Shown: one piece after another, positions 46,077 to 57,089 of the stretch
Position numbering within the stretch: the stretch's first letter is position 1
How the letters are laid out: each line of letters opens with the position of its first letter
From: Staphylococcus pseudintermedius
Lineage (GTDB): Bacteria; Bacillota; Bacilli; Staphylococcales; Staphylococcaceae
Direction of reading: 5' to 3'
NCBI RefSeq assembly: GCF_001792775.2
Contig: NZ_MLGE02000001.1
Coordinates: 124,001 to 188,000 of the forward strand
DNA length: 64,000 nt
Translations under genes and position numbers: made by a program
The notes under the pieces: generated by a model
The model's input: the letters and a program-made list of their open reading frames with translations, nothing else
Told to the model about the DNA's origin: nothing
Databases searched by the model: none

Positions 46077-47871
46077 TGGTGCGATGGGGACGATTTTATA
46101 CTCAGAAGGCTTAGACACTTGTCCTGAAGCTTACAATTTGACGCATCCTGACAAAGTTGAAAGCATTCATCGGTCGTATATTCAAGCCGGCGCAGATGTC
46201 ATTCAAACGAATACATACGGTGCCAACTTTGAAAAGTTACAACAGTTCGGATTGGAACATCAAGTCAAAGCGATTCATCAAGCTGCTGTAGCCATTGCTA
46301 AACGCGCTGCAGGACCTGACACATTCATCTTAGGAACGGTTGGTGGCTTTAGAAGTACAAAACAAGGCGAACTGTCACTGTCAGCCATTCAATATCATAC
46401 TGACATTCAAGTCGATACACTCGTGGCTGAAGGTGTCGATGGCCTGTTATTCGAAACATATTACGATGATGAAGAATTACTGAATGCGATTAAGCAAACA
46501 CGACAAAAGTATGACATTCCGATTATTGCACAACTGACCGCTTCCAACACACATTATTTAGTGAATGGTAAGGAAATCAACAGCGCATTACAACAATTGG
46601 TCGAAGCAGGTGCAGACATTGTCGGGTTGAATTGTCACCACGGCCCACATCATATGAAACGTACTTTTGGTCATATCGAATTGCCAGACAACGCTTACTT
46701 GTCGTGCTATCCGAATGCGAGCTTACTCGATATCGATCAGCAAACCTTTAAATATAGTGACAACGCGCAATACTTTGGTGAGACCGCGGAGCAACTCATT
46801 CAAGAAGGGGTCCAGCTTATCGGTGGCTGTTGTGGTACAACCCCTGAGCATATTCGTAAAATTAAAGCAGCAGTGCAAGGGTTAAAGCCAATCAAAGAGA
46901 AAAAAGTGATTCCGATCCATCAAAAACCAACGTCAGAAGCACCGAAGCCAACACGTCAAAATTTGGCAATGCGTGTACGAGAACGACCGACTATCATCGT
47001 CGAACTTGATACACCCAAACATCTCGATACGACGAAATTTTTCCAAAATGTCAAAGCTCTAGATGACGCACAAATTGACGCTGTAACGCTAGCGGACAAT
47101 TCTTTAGCCACGGTTCGCGTATCGAATATTGCAGCCGCGAGTTTAATCAAACAACAATTCAACATCGAGCCACTCGTCCACATTACGTGCCGAGATCGAA
47201 ACTTAATTGGACTCCAATCTCACCTCCTCGGTTTGTCGTTAATCGGGGTAAATGAAATTTTAGCGATTACTGGAGACCCTTCGAAAGTCGGTCATCTCCC
47301 CGGCGCAACAAATGTGTACGACGTAAATTCAAAAGGATTAACCGAACTTGCACTTAGATTTAATAAAGGGGTGAATACAGACGGCGATACATTAAAAGTC
47401 GCCACACAGTTCAACATTGCGGGTGGTTTTGATCCACATGTAAGCAACATCAAAGCTGCTGTACGTAAAATGGAAACAAAGATTAAAAGTGGCATGCATT
47501 ACTTTATTACACAGCCAGTCTTCACAAAAGAAAAAATTGTCGAGATTTACGAAGCGACAAAGCATCTCGATGTCCCTATTTTCATTGGGATTATGCCGAT
47601 TACGAGTTACAAAAATGCATTGTTTTTACATCATGAAGTCCCTGGTATCAAAATGTCAGACGATGTACTCGCACAGTTTGAAGCTGTTGCGAATGATAGA
47701 CAAGCAACGTATGAACTGAGCCTATCCCTTTGCAAATCACTTATCGACACCGTCCATACGTATTTCAATGGTCTTTATTTAATTACACCATTTGAACGTA
47801 TTGATTACTCATTAGAACTTGCAGCTTATTCAAAATCTATTACAACATCCCATCAGGAGGCGATATTATGA
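46030..47871 (+). CDS. metF: Bifunctional homocysteine S-methyltransferase / methylenetetrahydrofolate reductase
   Basis: A 613-aa fusion. Residues 1 to about 290 are a zinc homocysteine methyltransferase module ([24 protein letters not shown]). Residues about 325-610 are a MTHFR barrel (..[14 protein letters not shown].., ..ILAITGDPS.., ..[12 protein letters not shown]..). It supplies methyl-THF to MetE. GGAGG lies upstream of ATG 46030, within metC. Overlaps metE by 4 bp. Confidence 0.93.
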   Translation: MSRLLNALKNNILVADGAMGTILYSEGLDTCPEAYNLTHPDKVESIHRSYIQAGADVIQTNTYGANFEKLQQFGLEHQVKAIHQAAVAIAKRAAGPDTFILGTVGGFRSTKQGELSLSAIQYHTDIQVDTLVAEGVDGLLFETYYDDEELLNAIKQTRQKYDIPIIAQLTASNTHYLVNGKEINSALQQLVEAGADIVGLNCHHGPHHMKRTFGHIELPDNAYLSCYPNASLLDIDQQTFKYSDNAQYFGETAEQLIQEGVQLIGGCCGTTPEHIRKIKAAVQGLKPIKEKKVIPIHQKPTSEAPKPTRQNLAMRVRERPTIIVELDTPKHLDTTKFFQNVKALDDAQIDAVTLADNSLATVRVSNIAAASLIKQQFNIEPLVHITCRDRNLIGLQSHLLGLSLIGVNEILAITGDPSKVGHLPGATNVYDVNSKGLTELALRFNKGVNTDGDTLKVATQFNIAGGFDPHVSNIKAAVRKMETKIKSGMHYFITQPVFTKEKIVEIYEATKHLDVPIFIGIMPITSYKNALFLHHEVPGIKMSDDVLAQFEAVANDRQATYELSLSLCKSLIDTVHTYFNGLYLITPFERIDYSLELAAYSKSITTSHQEAIL

Positions 47872-50108
47872 CAATTAAAACAACAAACTTAGGATTCCCA
47901 AGACTTGGACACAAACGTGAATGGAAAAAAGCTATTGAAAGCTACTGGAACAACAAAATCACAAAAGCTGAATTAGACGACACGTTACAACAATTGCACC
48001 GTTCGAACTTAGTACTACAACAAAACTACAATCTGGATAGCGTACCAGTGGGCGATTTTTCATTATATGATCACATTTTGGATACATCCTTATTGTTTAA
48101 TATTATCCCGACACGTTTCCAAGACCGTGACGTAGATGACGATCTCCTTTTCGACATCGCACGCGGTAACAAATCCCACGTCGCAAGCGCACTCGTAAAA
48201 TGGTTTAACACAAACTATCACTATATCGTACCTGAATGGGACAATGTGACACCTCGCGTGAACCGTAACCGTTTATTAGAACGTTTTAATGAAGCAAAAG
48301 CGCACAATATTAATGCACACCCTGTCATCGTTGGCCCTGTGACATTCGTAGCACTTTCTAAAGGTGGCGATCAATCATTTGAAGACAAAGTACGTACGTT
48401 ATTACCACTTTACGTTGAAGTATTACAATCACTTATCGATGCAGGGGCAGAACTCATTCAAATTGACGAACCGATTTTAGTGACAGATAAAGCGGCTGAA
48501 TTAGAAGCCATTACACGTGAAGCTTACGAGGCATTTGCGGAAGCTGACGTCGCAAAATCGTTAGTCATTCAAACATATTTCGAGCGTGCAAATGTGAAGT
48601 TTTTAAGCGCATTACCAGTCAAAGGGCTTGGATTAGACTTTGTACATGATCGCGGCTACAATTTACAACAAATCGAAAATGGCGACTTCGACCGTTCAAA
48701 AACATTATTTGCGGGTATCATCGACGGTAGAAATGTATGGGCTGCAGATGTTGAAGCGAAGAAAGCTTTAATCGAAAAATTATCCCAATATTCCGACGAC
48801 TTATATATCAACCCATCTTCTTCATTATTACACGTCCCTGTTTCATTAGAAGATGAAGTGTTGGAAGATGACATCCGTGACGGTTTAAGCTTTGCGACAG
48901 AAAAATTAGAAACGTTGGATGCATTGAAACGTGCTGTGAATGACAACGATACTGAAGCATATAACCGATTACATGCGCAATATATACGTTTCCAAAGCCA
49001 AGCCTTCAAAAACCTTGAGTATGACTTTGAGAGTGTTCGTGCGAAACGTGCTTCAGCTTTCTCTGAGCGTAAAGTCGTGCAACAGCAACGTTTAAACTTG
49101 CCAGATTTACCGACAACGACGATTGGCTCATTCCCACAATCACCAGAAGTGCGTAAACAGCGTGCAGATTGGAAAAATAACCGTATTACTGATGAAGCGT
49201 ACCGTCAATTCGTACAAGATGAAATTAAACGTTGGATTGAAATTCAAGAAGATATCGGTTTAGACGTCCTTGTTCACGGTGAATTTGAACGTAATGACAT
49301 GGTTGAATTCTTTGGTGAAAAGTTAGACGGCTTCCTCGTAACGAAATTTGGCTGGGTACAATCATACGGCTCACGTGCGGTAAAACCTCCAATCATTTAC
49401 GGAGATGTAAAATGGACAGCACCATTAACAATTGATGAAACCGTATACGCACAAAGCTTAACGGACAAGCCAGTGAAAGGGATGCTGACAGGCCCTGTAA
49501 CCATCTTAAACTGGTCGTTCGAACGCGTGGACATCCCTCGCTCAACCGTTCAAGATCAAATTGCGCTTGCGATTAATGAAGAAGTGTTAGCGTTAGAAAA
49601 AGCAGGCATCCAAGTGATTCAAGTCGACGAACCAGCATTGCGTGAAGGCTTACCATTGCGGAAAGAATACCACGAAGATTACTTAGTAAAAGCCGTGCAT
49701 AGCTTCAAACTTGCGACATCTTCTGTGACGGATGAAACACAAATTCATACACATATGTGCTATTCGCAATTTGGACAAATCATCCATGCGATTCACGACT
49801 TAGATGCAGACGTCATTTCAATCGAAACCTCTCGTAGCCATGGTGACCTCATTAAAGACTTTGAAGACATCGATTATGATTTAGGTATCGGTCTAGGCGT
49901 TTATGACATTCATAGCCCACGTATTCCGACAGAAGAAGAAATTACGACAGCAATTGAACGTGGTTTACAACAAATCGACCGTTCATTATTCTGGGTCAAT
50001 CCAGACTGTGGTCTCAAAACACGTAAAGAAGATGAAGTGAAAGCCGCATTGACAGTGTTGGTGAATAGCGCACGCAAATTACGTCAAGAAGCTGTCGAGG
50101 CGAATTAA
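47868..50108 (+). CDS. metE: Cobalamin-independent methionine synthase
   Basis: A 746-aa double-barrel enzyme. Zinc ligands lie in HTHMCYSQF (His, Cys), the ..IETSRSHG.. Glu and NPDCGLKTR (Cys). It transfers the methyl group of methyl-THF-glutamates to homocysteine. Last gene of metICFE, followed by a terminator at 50198-50249. Confidence 0.97.
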   Translation: MTIKTTNLGFPRLGHKREWKKAIESYWNNKITKAELDDTLQQLHRSNLVLQQNYNLDSVPVGDFSLYDHILDTSLLFNIIPTRFQDRDVDDDLLFDIARGNKSHVASALVKWFNTNYHYIVPEWDNVTPRVNRNRLLERFNEAKAHNINAHPVIVGPVTFVALSKGGDQSFEDKVRTLLPLYVEVLQSLIDAGAELIQIDEPILVTDKAAELEAITREAYEAFAEADVAKSLVIQTYFERANVKFLSALPVKGLGLDFVHDRGYNLQQIENGDFDRSKTLFAGIIDGRNVWAADVEAKKALIEKLSQYSDDLYINPSSSLLHVPVSLEDEVLEDDIRDGLSFATEKLETLDALKRAVNDNDTEAYNRLHAQYIRFQSQAFKNLEYDFESVRAKRASAFSERKVVQQQRLNLPDLPTTTIGSFPQSPEVRKQRADWKNNRITDEAYRQFVQDEIKRWIEIQEDIGLDVLVHGEFERNDMVEFFGEKLDGFLVTKFGWVQSYGSRAVKPPIIYGDVKWTAPLTIDETVYAQSLTDKPVKGMLTGPVTILNWSFERVDIPRSTVQDQIALAINEEVLALEKAGIQVIQVDEPALREGLPLRKEYHEDYLVKAVHSFKLATSSVTDETQIHTHMCYSQFGQIIHAIHDLDADVISIETSRSHGDLIKDFEDIDYDLGIGLGVYDIHSPRIPTEEEITTAIERGLQQIDRSLFWVNPDCGLKTRKEDEVKAALTVLVNSARKLRQEAVEAN

Positions 50109-50197
50109 TAGTAAGGACACGCTTTCAAAGCCAGAGAGCAATGAGATTGAAGTCTTTCGATTATACTCGCCATTGAGAACACAATCATCTTCAATAA

Positions 50198-50249
50198 AAA
50201 ATAGGACAGACGTTGAGACATTTGTTTCTCAACCTTTCCTATTCTTTTA
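50198..50249 (+). terminator. Terminator after metE
   Basis: AATAGGA (50200-50206) pairs with TCCTATT (50237-50243), and inner GTTGAGA pairs with TCTCAAC, then CTTTT. Confidence 0.8.
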
Positions 50250-50433
50250 TGTGTATAAGTTGTATTAAAATAATCCATCAATTCAGCTTAATTTGTCATA
50301 TGATGTTTGGATTTGCTTAATTACAAAAACTTGTCTTCATTGATTCACGATTTAAATGCAAGATTGCCAAAGTGGATGAGACTCCCGAGGGATGAAGTTG
50401 AAAACAAAATAACGTCATTTAACTTTGATAGTG

Positions 50434-50555
50434 GCTACTGTTTAACGCAGTAGCTGTCTGACTTATCAATGCATATACTTTTGAGAAGTCTAGTCATCCT
50501 TGCGGGGGCAGTACGACGAAATCTTTGTGCCACATGCGATTTCTGTACTGCTCCC
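50434..50555. repeat. Two strong intergenic hairpins
   Basis: GCTACTG (50434-50440) pairs with CAGTAGC (50448-50454). GGGGGCAGTAC (50504-50514) pairs with GTACTGCTCCC (50545-50555), with GAAATC/GATTTC inside. They lie in the 685-bp gap between metE and ureD, which holds no clear gene. Hairpins of this type are often dispersed repeats in staphylococci. Confidence 0.6.
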
Positions 50556-50730
50556 AAAATCCAATTTGACTTCCATCAAATGTACAATTTAAAAAGCCAA
50601 ATTTAGTTGAGGCAAGTCCCCTGGGAACGCGAATCCATAGAGGCAATCGCAAAAGGCATCATTCATATCAAAGAGGACAAATATAGAAAAATGGTTGTTT
50701 TAAGACCCCCTCGAGACTTCCATGCAACAC

Positions 50731-50773
50731 AAAAAGCTTCTCTTCCCATTTCAATTGAGGAAAGAAGCTTTTT
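50731..50773. terminator. Terminator after ureD
   Basis: AAAAAGCTTCTCTTCC (50731-50746) pairs with GGAAAGAAGCTTTTT (50759-50773) with one mismatch region. On the minus strand it ends with T5. Confidence 0.8.
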
Positions 50774-50793
50774 ATATAATGTATTCCATTACT

Positions 50794-51627
50794 TTAATAT
50801 TTTCTTAAAAATTGTGCATCTTCTTCATGGTACGTTTCCATAACATATTGATGTACGGCATGAATGACACGTTGAATGACGTCTGTAGAATAGGCTAAAA
50901 TACGAAATGTTAAACCATGAGTCGGAAGCAATGTCACACCGACACGACAATGTTCATCGATATAAGGTGTCACCACTTCTTGTACCGCTTCAACGACTTT
51001 CTGATTGACACCTGGGCTAATATAAAAACAAGAAGCCATATGTGTGAACCCTTCCATATAGCCCATATGCGTCACTTTATTTTTCTGCGTATCTAACTTC
51101 AAATTATCAAATACGACCAGTTTTTCATCCACATAAATTTCGTTTTTGAGGTGTAAGTAATGATAATTAAATTGGCGCCCTTCTTTATCATAACCTGGTG
51201 TTAAAATATCGGTATAAAACATCGAAGCAGTCGGACTCAAATGGAATTGATTGACTTGATAGAATTTCGCCTCTGAATAACCAATAATCGGATCACTAAT
51301 AAATTCCATAAATGATTCGTCATCGAGTTGAAACGTTTGGTACTGCTCGACTTTATCTTCCAATGTTTTAAAAACAATTGTCGCACCTTGAGTCGTTAAA
51401 ATCGCATGCGTACGTGGCTCAAAGTGGACAGTCATGCGGTATCGGTCACCGTCCACGAATCCTCCGCCTAAGTTAATCAAAAACATCGTCGGATGAGGAC
51501 TTCCATTTAAATAAGTGGGCCGAATGACTTTAAGCCCACCTTGGAAATACGTTTTCCCATTTACAGTACGTCTACCGTCATGTTTAAAGGTTAAATCTAA
51601 CTCACCTGTCCATTTAGAAATTGCCAT
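50794..51627 (-). CDS. ureD: Urease accessory protein UreD
   Basis: A 277-aa UreD/UreH protein (..GGLKVIRPTYLNGSPHPTMFLINLGGGFVDGDRY.., ..LTTQGATIVFKT..). It binds apo-urease and, with UreF and UreG, forms the nickel insertion complex. Last gene of the block; start adjoins the ureG stop (1-bp overlap). Confidence 0.94.
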   Translation of the reverse strand: MAISKWTGELDLTFKHDGRRTVNGKTYFQGGLKVIRPTYLNGSPHPTMFLINLGGGFVDGDRYRMTVHFEPRTHAILTTQGATIVFKTLEDKVEQYQTFQLDDESFMEFISDPIIGYSEAKFYQVNQFHLSPTASMFYTDILTPGYDKEGRQFNYHYLHLKNEIYVDEKLVVFDNLKLDTQKNKVTHMGYMEGFTHMASCFYISPGVNQKVVEAVQEVVTPYIDEHCRVGVTLLPTHGLTFRILAYSTDVIQRVIHAVHQYVMETYHEEDAQFLRKY

Positions 51628-52238
51628 TACGCTAACCCTTCAAAAAAGATGTCCTTTTTAATCCAATTTAACACATCATCTAAACCTTCATCCGTTTTTA
51701 AGTTTGTAAATGCGAACGGACGATTTTTACGGAATTTCTCTGTATCTTCAGCCATACGTTCTAATGAAGCCCCTACATATTGCGCTAAATCTGTTTTATT
51801 AATCACAAAGTAGTCAGATTTAATCATGCCTTGACCACCTTTACGCGGAATCTTTTCACCTTGCGCGACGTCAATAATATAAATTGAAAAATCAACCAGT
51901 TCTGGACTGAATGTTGCTGCTAAGTTGTCACCACCAGACTCAATAAAAATCAGTTCAATATCTGAATGACGCTCCATGAGTTCATCAATCGCCGCGAAGT
52001 TCATGGAAGCATCTTCACGAATCGCTGTATGCGGGCAACCCCCTGTTTCCACACCGATAATACGGTCTTCTGGCAACACGCCTGAGTTAACTAAGATTTT
52101 TTGGTCTTCTTTTGTATAAATATCATTCGTAATAACGCCAATGCTTTTCTCCTCAGATAGACGTTTTACAAGTTTTTCGATAAGTTGTGTTTTCCCCGCG
52201 CCAACAGGTCCACCTACACCAATTTTAATCGGTTTCAT
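51627..52238 (-). CDS. ureG: Urease accessory GTPase UreG
   Basis: A 203-aa SIMIBI GTPase with P-loop GGPVGAGKT (residues 9-17), the nickel-binding CPH motif ([13 protein letters not shown]) and [11 protein letters not shown]. It powers nickel delivery to urease. Lies 12 bp after ureF. Confidence 0.96.
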   Translation of the reverse strand: MKPIKIGVGGPVGAGKTQLIEKLVKRLSEEKSIGVITNDIYTKEDQKILVNSGVLPEDRIIGVETGGCPHTAIREDASMNFAAIDELMERHSDIELIFIESGGDNLAATFSPELVDFSIYIIDVAQGEKIPRKGGQGMIKSDYFVINKTDLAQYVGASLERMAEDTEKFRKNRPFAFTNLKTDEGLDDVLNWIKKDIFFEGLA

Positions 52239-52250
52239 GCTCCATTCCTC

Positions 52251-52943
52251 CTATGAAATAAAAATACGTACATCTACATTTTCATGTTCCAACTGATTCA
52301 TCTCGATACCAGGTGCTGTCAAACCAAAATCCGCTTCATCCAATTGCATCACGCCCTCACGTGTTGTCGTAATAAATGGAATCATGTCAGCTACGATTGT
52401 TTGTCCTTCTGTTTGCCCTAACGGTATCGCACGCACAGCATTTTGTGTTAAGCTTGAAACATTTTGGTAGTAGTAATAATCAATAATTTTTTCAATTTCA
52501 ATCCCTAAGTGATAGCCTAGCAACGTAAACACGACTGCCGGATGGGTATGCAACTCATATGCTGCGGCCTTTTCACCGTACCAGTCCAACCATTGATCTT
52601 CATGGTAAATCATACGCGCAAGCTGAATCATTCGTTTCCCCATTTGTTTCGTCCCATTTCTCGTTTCTCGCGGAATATTTTGCACAAACAGCAACTGATC
52701 TAGTCGCTCAATCGCTGCCGTATCATTCGCTTCGATTGCTTCATACACGAGACGCATCGCCAAACCATCTGTATATGTAAGTTGCTCTTTCAAAAACACC
52801 TCTAACCAGGCTTGAAATGAAGCCCCGTTATGAACATCTCCACGTTGAATATACGTCTCTAACCCGAAAGAATGACTGAACGCACCTGTCGGAAATTGAG
52901 AATCACAAAATTGAAAAAGCTTTAAATAGGCTTGATTAATCAT
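52251..52943 (-). CDS. ureF: Urease accessory protein UreF
   Basis: A 230-aa helical protein with the UreF start pattern [21 protein letters not shown]. It bridges UreD and UreG and acts as a gate for GTP-dependent activation. Overlaps ureE by 8 bp. Confidence 0.94.
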   Translation of the reverse strand: MINQAYLKLFQFCDSQFPTGAFSHSFGLETYIQRGDVHNGASFQAWLEVFLKEQLTYTDGLAMRLVYEAIEANDTAAIERLDQLLFVQNIPRETRNGTKQMGKRMIQLARMIYHEDQWLDWYGEKAAAYELHTHPAVVFTLLGYHLGIEIEKIIDYYYYQNVSSLTQNAVRAIPLGQTEGQTIVADMIPFITTTREGVMQLDEADFGLTAPGIEMNQLEHENVDVRIFIS

Positions 52944-53391
52944 GAGAATGTCCTATATGTTTAAAGGCTTGGTTGACCTTTCTATCTTCACGCTGATAAG
53001 GAATACCGAGTCCTTTCAATAAATCTTCAACTAAGTAATCATACTGTACCAACATTTCATTATCATCTGTAAACTGCGCTGGCAAGTGACGGTTACCAAG
53101 TTGATGCGCGATATCCCCCATCTCTTTAATGGTACGTGGTTTAATCGCAATAATATCTTCTGAGTTCACATCAATAATAATCATATTTTTGTCATCACGG
53201 TATAAAATGTCTCCATATTGTAAGTCGATCGGTTGACTCAGACGAATCCCAATTTCAGTGCCATGATCTGACGTGACACGCTGAATACGCTTCACTAAAT
53301 CTGAGTTTTCTAAGTATACTTTTTCAATGTGTATATTTTTGTCCTCTTGAGATAAATTGGCGATGTTACCTTGAATTTCTTCTACTATCAT
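52936..53391 (-). CDS. ureE: Urease accessory nickel chaperone UreE
   Basis: A 151-aa metallochaperone with conserved GNRHLPAQF and a short His-containing tail (FKHIGHSHD). It hands nickel to UreG. It is the first gene of the block here; the structural genes ureABC, which precede ureE in other staphylococci, are not found upstream in the window. Confidence 0.95.
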   Translation of the reverse strand: MIVEEIQGNIANLSQEDKNIHIEKVYLENSDLVKRIQRVTSDHGTEIGIRLSQPIDLQYGDILYRDDKNMIIIDVNSEDIIAIKPRTIKEMGDIAHQLGNRHLPAQFTDDNEMLVQYDYLVEDLLKGLGIPYQREDRKVNQAFKHIGHSHD

Positions 53392-54136
53392 ATCTCTGTC
53401 ATCTCCTTGAATAGCGATAAATCACACCAATGAATGCCTCTTTCATGACGTGTACATTTCTAGCAAACTAGATAGTTGGTCAATGTGTCTCATTTAGTAA
53501 TTTGCCTAGAAGTACTATCAACGACCAAATATTATTCAATGATAACATATCGCTCTATACTCGCCATGAAAAAACAAAGTTCGATGTTTAGTTACTTAAT
53601 ACTTTATCATATTTCAGCATTGAAACGTAAGCAATTGACCAATAGAATCTTTAACATTATGTCCCACTTATATCGTTCACACTCATAAAAAAGCAGTCCT
53701 TTTTACTTTTTGAATAAAGTGATGCAACTCAGATATAGTTATTGCTGAAAAGTACACTCACACGTATCACTGCTGGTTTGAATAATTACATATGCACTTA
53801 CTTATAAAAAATGAGCTATATTATAGGAAGTACCATTGTAATAATAACTTCATTACACTAAAACAATATATTGGCCACACAATAGTATGATAATGAGAAT
53901 GTTTCACCAAAAATCAATAAAGATGGAAACATTAACAAAGATCCTACTATACAAATGTGACTCTGCTCTTAATTTTCCTCCTATTACTCGCTTAGCCACT
54001 TTTATTGTTATAAAATCATATCTAATTGTATAATAGGTATAATTAGAATTATCAATTTTTAATTGAAGAAAAATTTGAGTTATCGTTATTTCATACGATA
54101 CACAACTAAACAATAATGAAATTGGAGGTATGCATC
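53392..54136. other. Gene-free stretch upstream of ureE
   Basis: About 745 bp with no gene I can support on either strand and no trace of ureC, such as its C-terminal motif. It contains a short palindrome CTAGCAAACTAG near 53460. This is where ureABC would be expected, so a deletion or translocation breakpoint may lie here. Confidence 0.55.
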
Positions 54137-55054
54137 ATGTTAAAGCTTGCAGAATGGAAGGATGAAAAAGAAACACTTCATCGTTTAGCACAAATTCTAG
54201 GTAAACATAAACTCGCGAGTGCCTTTCAAGAACCACAATGGGGGCATGTCATTTTAGATATTACAACAACAGGATTTTCTACTGGATTATTATTTTATCA
54301 ATCCTCCACATATAGTGTAAGTGTCAACCTTGTTAAACATCTAATTTTGATTGAAACAAATAACGGTGAAGAGACCATTCCATTAAAAGATGGTGTTACA
54401 ATTCAAAGTTATTATGAACAAATTCAAGACGCCTTACATCGTCATGGGATAGAGGTCACTATTAATGAACGCCCTCAAGAAGTGGCAGATACAACTTTAT
54501 TCTCTCAAGATACAAAACGCCACCATTATAATGAAGCAATCAGTAAAGAAGTATTAAAGTTAATGTCATTTGCAACGCGAGCGCTTCAGTATTTCATCGC
54601 ACCTTATCGTGCACGCAAAATTAAACCGGGACTTTTCTGGGGTACTTTTGACATCTCTTGTTTAGTCCATTACAACTCTTTCCACGAAATGTTCGAGCCG
54701 AACCAAGTCATTGAATATGCTGCTTTTGATGAACATTTTATCGAGTTTGGTTTCTGGTTTGGGGATGATCGATTCGAAGGTCCTACATTCTTTATCTTAC
54801 CTTATCCTTTCGTAGACAAATCATTTACATTCGATCAACCATTGATTTCAGAAGCCTACTTTGACAAACAACTCACTGAATTGATTTACGAAATGAATGC
54901 CATGACACCAGAAACCTTGGAGACACTGTCAACATTCTTCAATCAAGGTTTTGAGATATTCAAGTCTCATTTATCTTGGGAAAACTGTCACCACTATCAT
55001 GTTCCATTAAAAATGAATGAAAATCAAATTCAAAAAATGCCATATGCACATTAA
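54137..55054 (+). CDS. DUF5996 family protein
   Basis: A 305-aa soluble protein. It starts MLKLAEWKDEKETLHRLAQILGKHKLA and contains ..RALQYFIAPYRARKIKPGLFWGTFDISCLVHY.. and ..EFGFWFGDDRFEGPTFFILPYPF.., the hallmarks of the DUF5996 family. Function unknown. TTGGAGG is 9 nt before ATG 54137; an upstream in-frame ATG overlaps that ribosome site. Single gene with a terminator after it. Confidence 0.8.
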   Translation: MLKLAEWKDEKETLHRLAQILGKHKLASAFQEPQWGHVILDITTTGFSTGLLFYQSSTYSVSVNLVKHLILIETNNGEETIPLKDGVTIQSYYEQIQDALHRHGIEVTINERPQEVADTTLFSQDTKRHHYNEAISKEVLKLMSFATRALQYFIAPYRARKIKPGLFWGTFDISCLVHYNSFHEMFEPNQVIEYAAFDEHFIEFGFWFGDDRFEGPTFFILPYPFVDKSFTFDQPLISEAYFDKQLTELIYEMNAMTPETLETLSTFFNQGFEIFKSHLSWENCHHYHVPLKMNENQIQKMPYAH

Positions 55055-55073
55055 GTAAATGCAATCTTATAAA

Positions 55074-55117
55074 AAGGCGAGAATCTCATATTTCTTGATG
55101 AGACCCTCGCCTTATTC
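55074..55117. terminator. Bidirectional terminator
   Basis: AAGGCGAG (55074-55081) pairs with CTCGCCTT (55106-55113), with inner CTCAT/ATGAG, flanked by A and T tracts. Confidence 0.8.
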
Positions 55118-55131
55118 ATTCTAATATTTTA

Positions 55132-55407
55132 TTATCCACCATATACATCATGGTATTCAGGTGTTCTCTCTAATACGCTTTTTGCGAAAGGACATGTAGC
55201 ATGAATTTTGAAATTGTTTTCACGCGCATCCTTTACTGCAGCTTCTACAAGTTGTTTGCCTACACCTTGACCTCTTAGTGAATCCCCAACTACTGTATGG
55301 TCGATGATAATTTGAGTTCCCCCTGGTACATAAGTCATGATTGCTTCAGGATTACTCTCTGAATCACCTACATAATACTTATTATGCCCTTTTTTAACTT
55401 CTGCCAT
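55132..55407 (-). CDS. GNAT-like N-acetyltransferase (YidJ type)
   Basis: A 91-aa small GNAT-fold protein with the acetyl-CoA loop LRGQGVGKQLV (Q/RxxGxG/A) and a conserved Cys motif HATCPFAKSVLERTPEY. This is the short N-acetyltransferase_CG/YidJ type, of unknown substrate. GGAGG lies 7 nt before the second of two ATGs (55407). Confidence 0.86.
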   Translation of the reverse strand: MAEVKKGHNKYYVGDSESNPEAIMTYVPGGTQIIIDHTVVGDSLRGQGVGKQLVEAAVKDARENNFKIHATCPFAKSVLERTPEYHDVYGG

Positions 55408-55509
55408 CATTATGCCTCCTCAAATAGTTATCGTTCACCGCCCATTATAAACTTTTCAATGTACATATCAAAGCATTTGGCTCTCTGGTATAAAAATTAA
55501 ACTTATTGC

Positions 55510-55552
55510 TTTACAAAGTTTTCTTTCCACGTTATAATTGCCTCGAATTCGA
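55510..55552 (+). promoter_or_regulatory. Promoter and MhqR-type operator of the mhq operon
   Basis: TTTACA (55510-55515), 17 bp, TATAAT (55533-55538). The palindrome TCGAATTCGA (55543-55552) follows the -10 directly and matches the core of the S. aureus MhqR operator as I recall it. A repressor bound there would block transcription start. Confidence 0.7.
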
Positions 55553-55573
55553 AATAAAAGGAGGTGTTGGCAT

Positions 55574-55999
55574 TTGCAGAGAACAGAAACCGCACTCAAA
55601 ACATTAATCGGCATCAAACGAACCAATGACATGATTGATAAGACGATTCGCAATGATGTCAAATCGTACGGCCTTAGTGTCACTGCGTTCGCTGTACTTG
55701 AACTTTTGTACAATAAAGGTGAACAAAGTATACAACGAATTCAAGAACGCATTTTGATTGCCAGTAGCAGCACTACTTATGTTGTTAATTCTTTAGAACA
55801 AAAGGGCTATTTAAAACGACGACAATGTCATAAAGATAAACGCGTAAGTTATGTAGCTTTGACTGACAAAGGCCAGCAGCTCATGGAAAAAATCTTCCCA
55901 GAACATGCACAAGCTATTGAGACTGTATTTTCAGTCCTGACAGATGAAGAATTAAACACTTTACAACAAGTTTTAAAAACATTAAGTACACAGCCATAG
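55574..55999 (+). CDS. mhqR: MarR-family quinone-sensing repressor (MhqR-like)
   Basis: A 141-aa MarR winged-helix protein (..LLYNKGEQSIQRIQERILIASSSTTYVVNSLEQKGYLKRRQCHKDKRVSYVALTDKG..). Start TTG 55574 with AAGGAGGTG 7 nt upstream. It precedes a ring-cleaving dioxygenase and an esterase, the same set as mhqRED of S. aureus, which MhqR derepresses on quinone exposure. A palindrome overlaps the transcription start. Confidence 0.83.
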   Translation: MQRTETALKTLIGIKRTNDMIDKTIRNDVKSYGLSVTAFAVLELLYNKGEQSIQRIQERILIASSSTTYVVNSLEQKGYLKRRQCHKDKRVSYVALTDKGQQLMEKIFPEHAQAIETVFSVLTDEELNTLQQVLKTLSTQP

Positions 56000-56081
56000 T
56001 ATGAACTGAGCAGTGTCCACGTATTTCATGCAATATGGTAATTGCATTAGAGACTATTAATTTAAAAGGGAGTTTTTAAAA

Positions 56082-57044
56082 ATGAAACAATATCCATTAA
56101 AAGGTATCCACCACGTAACAGCAATGACAGATGATGCAGAACGTAACTATCACTTCTTTACTGATGTGCTCGGTATGAGACTTGTTAAAAAAACAGTAAA
56201 CCAAGATGACATTTATACGTACCACACTTTCTTCGCTGATGATGAAGGTCACGCTGGTACAGATATGACATTCTTTGATTTCCCAAACAACCCTAAAGGC
56301 GCACCAGGTACAAACTCAATCAGTCGTACTGGTTTCCGTGTACCAAACGATGCAGCTTTAGAATACTACAAAGCGCGTTTCGACGAGTTTGGTGTTAAAC
56401 ACGACGACATCGACACAGTATTCGGTACTAAAGTATTACGTTTTGAAGAAGAAGACGGTCAAAGATATCAACTCTTCTCAGATGAAAATAATACAGGTGT
56501 TGAACCAGGTGTCGCATGGAAAAATGGTCCTGTGCCTCAAGACAAAGCCATTTACGGTTTAGGCCCAATCGAAATTACAGTTAGCTACTATGATGAGTTC
56601 AAACAAGCATTAATGGACCTTTATGGTATGAAACCTATCAAAGAAGAAGAAAATGTAACACTTTTAGAAGTAGGTAAGGGCGGTAACGGCGGTCAAGTTA
56701 TCTTACGTAAAGACGAAACAACAGAAAGCCGTCCAGGTTACGGTCAAGTGCATCACGTATCATTCCGTGTAGAAAATGACGAAGCAATTGAAGAATGGTT
56801 CGAAAGATACAATGAATTAGGTGTAAGAAGCTCTGGTATTGTAGACCGTTTCTACTTCAAAGCACTTTACACTCGCGTGGGTCATATCTTAATCGAGCTT
56901 TCAACTGACGGTCCTGGATTCATGGGTGACGAACCATACGAAACTTTAGGGGAAACTTTATCATTACCACCATTCTTAGAAGATCAAAGAGAGTACATCG
57001 AATCTGAAGTACGCCCATTTGACACAACGCGTAGTACAAAATAA
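56082..57044 (+). CDS. mhqE: Ring-cleaving dioxygenase / glyoxalase-family protein MhqE-like
   Basis: A 320-aa protein of two vicinal-oxygen-chelate modules (about 5-135 and 150-285). It starts PLKGIHHVTAMTDDAERNYHFFTDVLGMRLVKKTVN and has second-half ligands GQVHHVSFRV and ILIELSTDGPGF, giving a His/His/Glu metal site. It is expected to open or detoxify quinol rings. AAGGGAG lies upstream of ATG. Confidence 0.87.
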   Translation: MKQYPLKGIHHVTAMTDDAERNYHFFTDVLGMRLVKKTVNQDDIYTYHTFFADDEGHAGTDMTFFDFPNNPKGAPGTNSISRTGFRVPNDAALEYYKARFDEFGVKHDDIDTVFGTKVLRFEEEDGQRYQLFSDENNTGVEPGVAWKNGPVPQDKAIYGLGPIEITVSYYDEFKQALMDLYGMKPIKEEENVTLLEVGKGGNGGQVILRKDETTESRPGYGQVHHVSFRVENDEAIEEWFERYNELGVRSSGIVDRFYFKALYTRVGHILIELSTDGPGFMGDEPYETLGETLSLPPFLEDQREYIESEVRPFDTTRSTK

Positions 57045-57089
57045 GAGACACAGTCATATGCAAAAGTGATATGAGAATGGAGGGCGATC

